From JBFWUW01 sp050247075 (GTDB lineage: Bacteria; Planctomycetota; Planctomycetia; Pirellulales; JBFWUW01): DNA of 64,000 bases. How positions within the stretch are numbered: the first letter of the stretch is position 1; every line of letters starts with the position of its first letter. Below are positions 45,926 through 54,812 of the stretch, in pieces. The DNA lies in contig JBFWUW010000023.1 in the NCBI GenBank assembly GCA_050247075.1, positions 1-64,000 on the forward strand, in the 5' to 3' direction. A program made the position numbers and the translations under genes. The notes beneath the pieces were generated by a model. The model had not been told where the DNA came from and did no database searches. It saw nothing but the letters and a program-made list of their open reading frames with translations.

Positions 45926-48433
45926 TCAATGTTGATCGCGGCGTTTCCAACTCCGCACTTCAACGCCGGCTCGGTCCAGCCGCACCAGCATTGCACCGTC
46001 GTAGGCGGTGTGCAGCACGCTCGCGCCGGCCTTAAGGTAGGCGTCCGCAGTTGATCGCGAATCGCCGAAACCGCCGCTGATGGCGACCCATTCGGGGCGG
46101 CTCCAGGCGGCCATGCCGGGCGGATTGCTGCGAATACTGCCGTGGTGCGGTGCCAGTAGAACATCGCAATCCCACGGCTCCTCCTCCAGCAGATCGTCCA
46201 AACCGGGCGTCTCCAAGTCGCCCGTCAACAACACGCGGCGGCCATGCCACTCCACCGCCAATACCAGGCTATTGGCGTTGTCGCTGCCGTACACGCCTCG
46301 ACCAGGCGGATGCAAAACCTCAACGCGGCCGGCCGCGCCATCGGGCAACCGCAATTGTTGGCCGGCGGAAAGCTCTCGCAGCGGCACGTCGGCGGCGGCT
46401 AGCGCGGCTTGCAATTTGTCCAGCGCGGCCGAGGGATGATGAAACATCACCGGCGACACGTAAACCACGCCGACCGAAAAGCGTTCCAACAGTTCTGGCA
46501 CGCCGTTGTAATGATCGACATCGGCGTGCGACACAATCACTCCATCCAGATGGGTAATGCCGCGCGACCACAGGTACGAAGAGACCGACTGCGCCGCTCC
46601 ATGCGGCGACCCCAAGCTGCCGGCGTCGTACAGCAACGTCTGCCCCTCGGGCAAATGCAACACCACCGCGCAGCCATGCCCGACCGACAAAAAGCCGCAT
46701 TCCAATGGCCTGTCGCCGCTGGGCCACATTGCCAACCACGGCAGTGCCAACCCCACGCTCGACCAACCAGCCGCCGCGCTCAACGTCCACCGTGGCGGCA
46801 ACCGCAGATGGGGCAGGGCGAACCAGGCAAACATGCCGGCGTACAGGCCGGTCAGCCACCAACCATCGGGTCCCGGTACCCACGCATGGCTGCCGGGAAG
46901 TGCCGCCGTGCGGGTGACCAACCCGTCGAGCACCGCCAGATTCGCATCGCAAACAAAGGCCAAGACCGTGCCCAGGGGAGGCAACAGCCAGCCCAATGTC
47001 AGCAGGCCAAAACCCGACAACAGCGCCAAGGCCGCCGGAATCCACGTCAACGGCGTCAGCAATATCGCCGCGGGCGAAAGCAGATGAAAACGGGCCATGA
47101 CCAACGGTGCCGTGACCAGCCACACGGCCAGGCTCGACAGCGTCAGTTTCCATGCCCAGTCGCGTACGAATCGAACCCATCGCACAGGCCAAGGGCGGGT
47201 CTCGGCGATCAATTGGGCCAGTGCGTCTGGCCGGTAGCGGGCTTCCCACCAGCGCCCAAACCAGATCAAGGCCGCCACCGCCAGAAACGACAATTGCGCT
47301 CCGATGCTAAACAGATCACCCGGATTAATCGCCAGCACCACCAACGCCGCGGCCGCCAGCGAGTTGACCGCGGAAACAGGACGGCGGGCCATCTGCGCGA
47401 TGCACACCACAATCACCAGCACCATCGCCCGCACCGCCGAAGGCTGCGAATCGGTCAGCACGGTATACAGCACCGTGACCAGCGCCACGGCCAGCAACGA
47501 GGCCCGCCGCGGCAACATGCCAATCCGCAGCCCCCAAAACAGCGCGCCGGCCAAAATGGCGATATGCATTCCCGAAATCGCCAGCACATGCACCGTCCCG
47601 GTTTTCAAGAAGGCGTCGCTCCGCTCCTGGTCGAGTTCCTCGCGCGCTCCCAGCAACAGCGCGGCCGCCAGGCCCGATCGCTCGGCATGCAGGCTCCGCC
47701 ACAGCAAGGCATCTCCCACGCTGCGCATGGCGGCCAAAAATCCACGCCAGCCCAGCCGGTGTCCAGGCGTCAGCACGCTTACGCAATCGGGAAAGTCGCA
47801 CCGGATCAGGCTCAACCGCCCTTGGCCCCGCGCATGGGCCGAAAAATCGAACTCGCCGGGGTTGCCCGGCGAACGGGGCCGCGCGACATGGCCAAACAGC
47901 CGCAGGCGGTCACCGGCATGCACGCCCAACAAATGGCCATCCACAATCAGCAGTGCCCGGCCGGAAGCGGGCCGCCAGCCGCCGCCATCCCGAATTCCGC
48001 GCACCGCCACCTCCAGCCGCGTATGATCGACGCGCGGAATGGCCCGCAGCGGATCAAACGGCGGCGCGGGCGAGCGCCGCGGTCCCGACACGGCCACCAC
48101 TTCCAGCGCGGCGGGCGACGGTTCTTCCTGGGCAAACAGCGCCAACTCGTGGGCATCCGCCAAAAACCAATGCAGATGGTTCCAGGCGGCAAATAGCGAC
48201 AGTATCGACAGCCACAAGATCGCGCTCGCCGCGCGAAAGCTTCCCCGCCGCCACAGCCACCACCAGCCCGCCAGCGCCATTACCGTCAGCCACCACCAAC
48301 CCGCCCCCCAAGGCAGCAGCCGGTCGGCGGCCACACCCGCGCACGCCGCGGTCAAGGCAATCACCAGCGGTTCGTAAACCACGCCCGGCGGCCGGGCAAG
48401 TCGGTTCGCGTTCGCGGAAGATGCCGTGGCCAT
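45926..48433 (-). CDS. comEC: ComEC/Rec2-family DNA internalisation protein
   Basis: This 835-residue polytopic protein has an N-terminal membrane/OB-like (DUF4131) region, the Competence-domain channel with the conserved KTGTVHVLAISGMHIAILAG motif (about 275-295), and a C-terminal metallo-beta-lactamase domain (SHADVDHYNG, LLTGDLETPG, LAPHHGSIRSN). It moves single-stranded DNA across the inner membrane in natural transformation. ATG 48433 is the preferred start. No other competence genes are nearby. The 3' end lies 6 bases from the repeat cluster. Confidence 0.93.
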   Translation of the reverse strand: MATASSANANRLARPPGVVYEPLVIALTAACAGVAADRLLPWGAGWWWLTVMALAGWWWLWRRGSFRAASAILWLSILSLFAAWNHLHWFLADAHELALFAQEEPSPAALEVVAVSGPRRSPAPPFDPLRAIPRVDHTRLEVAVRGIRDGGGWRPASGRALLIVDGHLLGVHAGDRLRLFGHVARPRSPGNPGEFDFSAHARGQGRLSLIRCDFPDCVSVLTPGHRLGWRGFLAAMRSVGDALLWRSLHAERSGLAAALLLGAREELDQERSDAFLKTGTVHVLAISGMHIAILAGALFWGLRIGMLPRRASLLAVALVTVLYTVLTDSQPSAVRAMVLVIVVCIAQMARRPVSAVNSLAAAALVVLAINPGDLFSIGAQLSFLAVAALIWFGRWWEARYRPDALAQLIAETRPWPVRWVRFVRDWAWKLTLSSLAVWLVTAPLVMARFHLLSPAAILLTPLTWIPAALALLSGFGLLTLGWLLPPLGTVLAFVCDANLAVLDGLVTRTAALPGSHAWVPGPDGWWLTGLYAGMFAWFALPHLRLPPRWTLSAAAGWSSVGLALPWLAMWPSGDRPLECGFLSVGHGCAVVLHLPEGQTLLYDAGSLGSPHGAAQSVSSYLWSRGITHLDGVIVSHADVDHYNGVPELLERFSVGVVYVSPVMFHHPSAALDKLQAALAAADVPLRELSAGQQLRLPDGAAGRVEVLHPPGRGVYGSDNANSLVLAVEWHGRRVLLTGDLETPGLDDLLEEEPWDCDVLLAPHHGSIRSNPPGMAAWSRPEWVAISGGFGDSRSTADAYLKAGASVLHTAYDGAMLVRLDRAGVEVRSWKRRDQH

Positions 48434-48779
48434 ATCAGGCAAGCGCCCATCCCGCCATCGTCCCAAGCGGGAGCGGCGTCCTAGGAGAAGCTAATCCGAC
48501 AGTCGTTTCCATCTCGACACAGCACGGCGGCAAGAACCGAGCGGCACTTCCCCCGAGAACGCACGTAGACCCGCCCGATGTTACCAACCCTCGTAAGGCG
48601 GGGCAAGCGGCCATGGCCGGCCTACTTCCACACGGCAAAACCGCGATGCCCCAACCCGATTCACGACGACGGTCGCATTCAATAGCTGGCCAGCTTGTAA
48701 CTCCAACCTATTCGGACAGCCAAACTTTCCCTGTCGGCAAGTATGGCTGTCCCGGTACCCAGTTAAGGCAACGCCCTAA
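48434..48779. other. Gap between comEC and the leucine-rich-repeat gene
   Basis: This 346-base stretch holds no supported gene. It contains an inverted repeat GGACAGCCA (48714-48722) / TGGCTGTCC (48744-48752), a 9-bp perfect stem with a 21-base loop, and GCTGGCCAGC near 48685. The stem lies just past the stop of the leucine-rich-repeat gene. Confidence 0.5.
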
Positions 48780-49406
48780 TCAATAGCGGTTTACTCCGCA
48801 GAGTATCTCGCATTTCGGCAATGCCGCCTTCAATGTTGCGATTCCATCCTTGGTCACTTTCGTGCCCGTGAGGGAAAGCTCTTTTAGCGAGTCGAGTCCC
48901 TCTAGATGAGCCAATCCAGCGTCCGTCACCTGCGTGTTGTCGAGTTCGAGCGATGTCAGCGCCCTGAGTCCTGCTAGATGGGCTAGGCCGGTGTCTGTCA
49001 CCTGGGTATCGTTGAGGCCAAGACGCCTCAGTGCCTTGAATTGTTTCACGTGTGCTAATGTAGCATCCGTCGCCTGGGTTCCGCTGAGTAGCAGTTTTTG
49101 CAGCGCCGGAAATATTTTCAGGGGTTCTAATTCAGCGTCTGTCACAGGGTGCCTAAACATTACCCCTGAAATTTTTCCTTGCTGGTCGAAAAAGGGGTAG
49201 CCACCCAACTGTCGGACCATGCGCGTCTCCGCAAATTGCCTGTAAGGTCGAAGGATGACATGGTTCACCAATAATCCCAGCACGAATGCAACCACCACCC
49301 CGACGCCCACCAGCTTCGTCCCCACTCCGAACTGATACCAACGCCGCTCTGGCTGCGGCCTTGCTTTCGGGTTGTCGGTTGGTTCTTGATTGGCGTCGGC
49401 AGCCAT
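48780..49406 (-). CDS. Leucine-rich-repeat membrane protein
   Basis: This 208-residue protein has a cytoplasmic Pro-rich start, one membrane helix (about 28-48, VGTKLVGVGVVVAFVLGLLVNHV), then about four leucine-rich repeats of the pattern LxxLxLxxTxVTDxGLAHL (residues 105-200). ATG 49406 was chosen because the helix and repeats follow directly; the frame stays open upstream but the added sequence is Cys/Ala-rich and unlikely. Repeats of this kind bind proteins; no catalytic domain. Confidence 0.8.
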   Translation of the reverse strand: MAADANQEPTDNPKARPQPERRWYQFGVGTKLVGVGVVVAFVLGLLVNHVILRPYRQFAETRMVRQLGGYPFFDQQGKISGVMFRHPVTDAELEPLKIFPALQKLLLSGTQATDATLAHVKQFKALRRLGLNDTQVTDTGLAHLAGLRALTSLELDNTQVTDAGLAHLEGLDSLKELSLTGTKVTKDGIATLKAALPKCEILCGVNRY

Positions 49407-50217
49407 AACCCCAGTATCCCGCACAGCTGCAACGCATGTAAGCGGAAAGTTCTGCGCGGCAGAACCGAGCACCCGGGGAGCACCCGGGGGACACCCATAA
49501 CTTGTGCGTGTGGCCGTTGCCGCTCGGTCGTGGGCGTAACATATTGCTGAAATGCATGTTGCGAAAAACTGGTGGATGACCTCTACTGCCACGAAAACCC
49601 AAGCCGCCTGCGAGCGGGTGGCTGCCCGTTTGGTCCAAGTCCACAAGCAGGCCTTGATGGATGTGCGGAAGGCTCTCAACCCCACGCGGGCAACGAGCAA
49701 GCCCGCTATCGCCGGCCACCCGCTTCATTCTCGGCCGCTGCCGGTGGCAACGTCCGCCGGCGCGGGCCGGCCTGGTGTGGGTCGCGTAAAGAAGTGGCTC
49801 CGCCAGGACTACTCGGACCTTGGCGCACACTGAACAACACTACAATGAAATATGTATATTTTAACATTTGAAAAAAAGAGTCTATCTGGTACAATCACCA
49901 GCGTCTGGCTTTGCGCGCCGACGTGGCCTTTGCGCGTCCGATGGGCGCGAAGCTCCAAACCGCCCAAGTATCGTCGTCCGCCGCGTGTTCGAACAGCATG
50001 GCCGTGGCGGACGGCCGATCGGGCGGGTCACTAATTAAGGCTACCGTTGCCGGCTGCTCGGCCAACTTGGGAGCGACGCCTTCTTCGCCGCTCCCTCCGC
50101 CGACCGGTACGTGCCACGGGGCCTATCCATATTTTTAAAACGCGGTTGCCACGCGCGGCGCTGACGGTGTGCGCCGGGCCTGGAGGATCCGTCCCCTGAC
50201 GGCGAATGACGACGATC
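49407..50217. other. Gap upstream of the hairpin array
   Basis: These 811 bases have several overlapping reading frames but none with convincing protein features. An AT-rich patch at 49842-49900 holds a sigma-70-like promoter (listed separately). The rest looks like non-coding sequence, possibly a remnant. Confidence 0.4.
49868..49895 (+). promoter_or_regulatory. Sigma-70-like promoter
   Basis: TTGAAA (49868-49873) and TACAAT (49890-49895) are separated by 16 bases, close to TTGACA-N17-TATAAT, with an A-rich tract just upstream and in the spacer. The predicted start is near 49902. No gene follows within 900 bases except the hairpin array and rhaB, so the product may be a non-coding RNA or a long rhaB leader. 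Confidence 0.5.
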
Positions 50218-50541
50218 GTTACCTGCACCACGCCCCGTGGTGGAACAGGTAACGCGGCCGCGATGAGCAAAAACGCCGCGATTTCGCGGAGAAGACCTCC
50301 TTTGTTACCTGCACCACACCGTGAAATGGTGCAGGTAACCTGGAACAAGAACCGCCCAACCATCGAATCGAAACTTCTTACCAATGGAACGGCGACAGGC
50401 CACAATCCTTACTTGCACCACACCCCCGTGGTGGAACAGGTAACGCGACTGGGCGGACCAAAAACCCCGCGAATTACCGGAGAAGAACCCCTTTGGTACC
50501 TGCACCACCCCGCGAAATGGTGCAGGTAACGTGGAACAAGA
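50218..50541. repeat. Duplicated two-hairpin array (four GTTACCTGCACCAC hairpins)
   Basis: Four 36-37-base palindromes lie at 50218-50253, 50304-50339, 50408-50444 and 50495-50530. The first and third (type A) pair CACCAC with GTGGTG and carry a GAA bulge. The second and fourth (type B) form a 13-bp stem GTTACCTGCACCA/TGGTGCAGGTAAC (12 of 13 in the fourth). Each A-B pair is separated by exactly 50 bases and followed by TGGAACAAGAA, so the pair is a tandem duplication of a 190-base unit. No coding function is apparent. Confidence 0.85.
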
Positions 50542-50823
50542 AACATCCTCCAGCCCCATGCGGGGTAGTAACTGGCGATTCCATTCCATAGCTGCAACAA
50601 TTTGAAATATCCCGTTATGGCCGCGGGCCCTTCAACCTGGTGTCGTGCGAACGCGCCCGCCGCATAGCGCGGGTGTCTGCGGTCGTCCCTTATCTTCAAA
50701 AGTCTGGCGTTGCTTTCCGCTGCTTGACTGCCGGGGCAAGCTGCGTCAACATCCACACGGCACACTTGCCGGGCTGGCAAGGCGGCATGATGATCGGCTG
50801 ACGAATCTTGTAAGGACTTTGCA

Positions 50824-52314
50824 ATGGCGGAACGTGCTTATCTGGCGGTCGATCTGGGAGCATCCAGCGGCCGGGTGGTGGCCGGCCTGTTCGATGGCCG
50901 GCGGTTGCGGTTGGAGGAAGTCTACCGCTTTGAGAACGGCGGGGTGGCCGTCGGTCTCCGCTTGTATTGGGATCTGCTGAACCAGTGGAACCACGTCCAA
51001 CGCGGGCTACGAGCGGGAGCCAGCGCCCACGGCGAACGTATCCGCAGCGTCGGCGTCGATACCTGGGGTGTCGATTTCGGACTGTTGGGGCCCGGCGATG
51101 AACTTCTGGCCAACCCCCGGCACTACCGCGACCATCACACCGATGGCATCTTGGAACAAGCACTGCAACACGTCCCCCGCGAGGAAATTTTTGCCGCCAG
51201 CGGATTGCAGTTCATGCAGTTCAACACGCTCTACCAGTTGTGGGCCATGCGCCGCGGCCAGTCGCCTCTGCTCGATCTGGCGGAGTCGTTCTTGATGGTC
51301 CCCGACCTGTTCCACTGGCTGTTGACGGGTGTCAAAGCGAACGAATTCACCAACGCCACCACCACGCAATTCCTCGACCCCACGCGGCATTGTTGGAGCA
51401 AACCGTTGCTGGAGCGGTTTCAATTGCCCACCAGGTTTCTGGGCGACATCATCGAGCCGGGTACCAAACTGGGGCCACTGCTGCCGCAGGTCGCCAACGA
51501 AACCAATCTGGCGGGCGTGCAATGCGTGGTGCCGGGAACGCACGACACGGCCAGCGCCGTCATGGCGGTCCCCGCCGCCAGCAAGCCGGGCGAGCGGCCC
51601 GACTGGTGCTACATCAGTTCGGGGACGTGGTCGCTGATGGGAGTGGAAAGCCCCACGCCCATTATCAACAGCCTCTGCCGCCAACTGAACTTCACAAACG
51701 AAGGGGGCGTGGGCCAGACGATCCGCGTCCTCAAGAACATCACCGGCATGTGGCTGCTGCAAGAGTGCCGCCGCGTGTGGGCCGCGGCCGGGCAAGAGTA
51801 CACCTGGGACTACCTGAACCGCATGTCCGACGAAGCGCCTCCGCTGGCGGCGCTGATCAATCCGGACGACACCAGCTTCATGGCCCCGGCCGACATGCCC
51901 ACCGCTGTCCGCGAGTATTGCGCCCGCACATCGCAGCCCGTGCCCGAGGAAGAAGGAGCCGTGATCCGCGTCTGCCTGGAAAGCCTGGCGCTGAAGTACC
52001 GCATGGTTCTCGGCTGGTTGGAGCAACTGATCGACGGGCCGATTGGCACGATTCACATTGTTGGCGGTGGTGCCCAGAACCGCCGCCTGTGCCAGGCCGC
52101 CGCGGACGCTTGCAACCGCCGCGTCGTGGCGGGGCCGGTTGAAGCCACGGCGATCGGCAACGTCATGGTGCAAGCTATCGCCGATGGGGCGATTGGTTCC
52201 ATCGCCCAAGCCCGCGAGATCGTCCGCGATAGTTTTTCGGTAGAGACCTACACACCGCGCAACACCGCGGCTTGGGATGACGCCTGGGCGCGGTTTGTTC
52301 CACTGTGCGCTTGA
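50824..52314 (+). CDS. rhaB: Rhamnulokinase
   Basis: This 496-residue FGGY-family kinase phosphorylates L-rhamnulose in rhamnose breakdown. Visible are the N-terminal LGASSGR phosphate site, VGVDTWGVDFGLL, PGTHDTASAV, ISSGTWSLMGVE and the C-terminal HIVGGGAQNRRLCQAAADA, all fitting RhaB. ATG 50824 follows AAGGA. No other rhamnose genes (isomerase, aldolase, mutarotase) are adjacent, so the pathway is split elsewhere. Confidence 0.93.
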   Translation: MAERAYLAVDLGASSGRVVAGLFDGRRLRLEEVYRFENGGVAVGLRLYWDLLNQWNHVQRGLRAGASAHGERIRSVGVDTWGVDFGLLGPGDELLANPRHYRDHHTDGILEQALQHVPREEIFAASGLQFMQFNTLYQLWAMRRGQSPLLDLAESFLMVPDLFHWLLTGVKANEFTNATTTQFLDPTRHCWSKPLLERFQLPTRFLGDIIEPGTKLGPLLPQVANETNLAGVQCVVPGTHDTASAVMAVPAASKPGERPDWCYISSGTWSLMGVESPTPIINSLCRQLNFTNEGGVGQTIRVLKNITGMWLLQECRRVWAAAGQEYTWDYLNRMSDEAPPLAALINPDDTSFMAPADMPTAVREYCARTSQPVPEEEGAVIRVCLESLALKYRMVLGWLEQLIDGPIGTIHIVGGGAQNRRLCQAAADACNRRVVAGPVEATAIGNVMVQAIADGAIGSIAQAREIVRDSFSVETYTPRNTAAWDDAWARFVPLCA

Positions 52315-52325
52315 TAAGGATTCGG

Positions 52326-52465
52326 TACGAAATAACTTCCCCGTTTGGCTCCCTCTCCCGGTATTCCGGGAGAGGGTTGGGGAGAGGGAGATGTGGCGAA
52401 ATAGACGCCATCCGCCGGCCCTCTCCCAACGGGAGAGGGAATTCGCATGAGGAAGTTATTTGGTA
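52326..52465. mobile_element. MITE-like element with terminal inverted repeats
   Basis: A 140-base element lies just after the rhaB stop. Its ends TACGAAATAACTTCC (52326-52340) and GGAAGTTATTTGGTA (52451-52465) are inverted repeats with 14 of 15 matches. Inside are CCCTCTCCCGG-tatt-CCGGGAGAGGG (52351-52376, 11-bp stem) and CCCTCTCCC-aac-GGGAGAGGG (52419-52439). It encodes nothing. The internal motif is also found at 9093-9200. No transposase is in the window. Confidence 0.6.
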
Positions 52466-52501
52466 TCGATCCTAAGGATGGTTACTTCGACAGCAGGAAT
52501 G

Positions 52502-54802
52502 CTACCAACGCCCCACCACCAGATGCAGGCTCTCTTCCTCCCGATAGTGTGGCAGGCCGGCGGCGGCTTCTGGCGAGTGGGCCACCAATGCCAGGTACAT
52601 GCGGGGACCAATCTGTTTGAACTTTTGAGTTGTTGCGGGTGCATCGCCCGCGGATGCCTTGGGCAGCCGGGCACTGGGTGGTTCGGCCATGATGGACTCG
52701 CCCAGCAGGATCTCCAACCGGCCCGATAGCAAACGCACCTCGCTGGGATTGGCGTAGTAGCCATAGCGGTAGCGGCGGCCGCGGCGCGACGAAACCAGTT
52801 CATCCGCCCTGACTTCGGGCGGCAAGGAGGTGCGGGCGTTATCGGCGACCGCTTGGTGAAACGCGGCGGCCTCGTCTTCCATGTTAGCCGGGACAAGTTG
52901 GGCCGTGGCGTTGGCCGCCAGGTCGCGGGCCGTCCAAGGTGTTCCGTCGGGCGCAATCACCAGCAGTCGGCTAACGGGCGTTTGCAGTTGATTGGTGACA
53001 TTCCAACCGGACGGCGTAGTGTTGGCCGGTTCGATCAGCAGTTTGGCGGGCGTCGCCCGGGCCCGCACGGTCATGAATTGCGTTTGATTGCGGGCTGGCA
53101 GCCAACCGCTGCGCAATTGCTGGCCTTGGTCCGTCCAGTCCACGGCGCGACGCAGGCCAGAGTTGTAGTTGTAAAATTGCGAAACATCCTCATACGGAGA
53201 AATCAGCATATCATCGGGAAATTGCAACCCGCCCGAAGGAGACAACGCCGCGTAGTAGCAGCTTCGCGACCAGCAGACGGCTTCGCCTTGGGGTTGGTCG
53301 ATCTCCGTATAGGTACGAAACCGCGTTCGCACGCTCAACCCATCGGCAATCAGCCCATAGGCAAACAAGGCACCCGTGACAAACAACGCGCAGACGGGAA
53401 CGCTGACCAACAACAGATGCAGTTTGCCCCGCCGCCGCAGCCACCAGTAATTGACCGGACCAATAAAAATGACAAACAACGTAATCAGCACGGCAAACGT
53501 ACCGACCGGGGCCAGCCCCACGCCCGAGATAAACCAGGTCCAAAAGTCGGGATTGTCACTGTGCAACGAAAAGCCGTTCCGCCGCGCCCACAAGTACCGG
53601 CCTGGCCCAACATGGTTGAAGACCCAACCCCATCTGGCCGAGTCCGACGGAAAAACTTGCTCCTCCGACAAGGCCACAACCAGTCCGATGGCTTTCCGCC
53701 GAGAAACAAAATGCGCCGGCGGCGGTTCGTCTGGCGCTGCCGCGGGTTGCGGCGCTGCCGGTTCGACCGTCTGCCCAAAGGCGGTAGCCTGTTGCACTTG
53801 CAGATTCATGGTCTGGTCCACCCCCAGCAGCAGACTCATTCTTTGTGATGGCTCGGGCAGGGTCCAACCGCGTGGGCCGGAACCTACGGCATTGTCTGGC
53901 GAAGGAAGCTCTGGCAACGCCAGCAGTTTTTCCAGTCGGGCCAGTCCTTGCCAATCACTCCCCATGCCATAGACCCACAAGTTGCCGCCGGCCGCCGTCC
54001 AACGGGAAATAGCGGTCCACGATTCCTTGCGCGAAGCAGCCAGCGACTCGGCCTGAGCCAGCGACAGCACGATAACGTCGATGCCGCTGTAGTCGATCCA
54101 GCGGCGCGGCAATTGGCCCTCGGCCAGTGTCAGCGCGGCGGGGTAAGCTGTCCCTGCCGGCGCAACCGCCGTGTTGCCAGGCGCTGGTAGGGCCGACCAA
54201 TTGCGGTTGGTCATCGCGGCGGGAAAGAGCTGGAACCAACTCGATGAATCGAAAGGCGCATCTCCTACGATCAACACGGCGGGCGATGCTTCTTCCCAAC
54301 CTTGATAGCCCAACGACCAGCCCGCTCCCGTCCCCTTCTTAATCGATAGCGCCCGGCGATAGCGGCCATCCTCATAGACATCGCACTCGAAACCGCCGAC
54401 TTGAAATTGTTCCGGCACGGCAATGGTGGCCTGGACCTGGTCGACACCCGCCGGAAGGTCGACGTACTGTTTGACTTCCATCACGCCCGATTCCGTGTGC
54501 AGCGAAAAACACCGCAACTCGAACAAAAATGTACGATTGGCTACGGCGGGCACCAGCGATTTCACTTCCACCCGCACCGGCCGGTAGCCATGTCCGCCTG
54601 GCCAGCGGGTATCAATGGTCACGACTAACCCGTTGGGGACGTCGGCATTGGAGACAGATGTGCCGGTTACAAGCTGCGCGCTTGATCTGGCGGCAGGCAT
54701 CAAGAATGCCATGCAGAGTCCTACCCACAGCACGGCCCGCCGCGTGCAATGGCCAGATGAAGCTGAGCCAGCCAACAATCTACGGAGTGTGAAAGTTGTC
54801 AT
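52502..54802 (-). CDS. Large exported membrane protein of unknown function
   Basis: This 766-residue protein has a signal peptide or N-terminal helix (RRAVLWVGLCMAFLMPAARS), an extracytoplasmic domain of about 350 residues, and two closely spaced membrane helices (FAVLITLFVIFIGPVNYWWLRRRG and VCALFVTGALFAYGLIADG) before a C-terminal beta-rich domain. The pattern resembles large planctomycete membrane proteins of unknown role; no catalytic motif was recognised. The gene begins 10 bases after the previous one on the minus strand. Confidence 0.75.
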   Translation of the reverse strand: MTTFTLRRLLAGSASSGHCTRRAVLWVGLCMAFLMPAARSSAQLVTGTSVSNADVPNGLVVTIDTRWPGGHGYRPVRVEVKSLVPAVANRTFLFELRCFSLHTESGVMEVKQYVDLPAGVDQVQATIAVPEQFQVGGFECDVYEDGRYRRALSIKKGTGAGWSLGYQGWEEASPAVLIVGDAPFDSSSWFQLFPAAMTNRNWSALPAPGNTAVAPAGTAYPAALTLAEGQLPRRWIDYSGIDVIVLSLAQAESLAASRKESWTAISRWTAAGGNLWVYGMGSDWQGLARLEKLLALPELPSPDNAVGSGPRGWTLPEPSQRMSLLLGVDQTMNLQVQQATAFGQTVEPAAPQPAAAPDEPPPAHFVSRRKAIGLVVALSEEQVFPSDSARWGWVFNHVGPGRYLWARRNGFSLHSDNPDFWTWFISGVGLAPVGTFAVLITLFVIFIGPVNYWWLRRRGKLHLLLVSVPVCALFVTGALFAYGLIADGLSVRTRFRTYTEIDQPQGEAVCWSRSCYYAALSPSGGLQFPDDMLISPYEDVSQFYNYNSGLRRAVDWTDQGQQLRSGWLPARNQTQFMTVRARATPAKLLIEPANTTPSGWNVTNQLQTPVSRLLVIAPDGTPWTARDLAANATAQLVPANMEDEAAAFHQAVADNARTSLPPEVRADELVSSRRGRRYRYGYYANPSEVRLLSGRLEILLGESIMAEPPSARLPKASAGDAPATTQKFKQIGPRMYLALVAHSPEAAAGLPHYREEESLHLVVGRW

Positions 54803-54812
54803 GGGCGACAGC

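Noticed and set aside
49407..49700. Upstream extension of the leucine-rich-repeat gene
   Set aside because: The frame is open, but the extra sequence lacks leucine-rich or membrane features and the helix follows naturally from ATG 49406.
49552..49833. 93-codon frame on the plus strand
   Set aside because: It has no ribosome site, low-complexity Ala/Pro/Lys content and no domain, and it overlaps other open frames on the opposite strand. Probably chance in GC-rich DNA.
50218..50541. Possible CRISPR array
   Set aside because: The four repeats are two different hairpin types with imperfect identity, the spacing alternates between 50 and 68 bases, and there are no cas genes nearby. A duplicated hairpin unit explains it better.
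50824..52314. Rhamnose utilisation operon
   Set aside because: Only the kinase is present; no isomerase, aldolase or mutarotase lies nearby.
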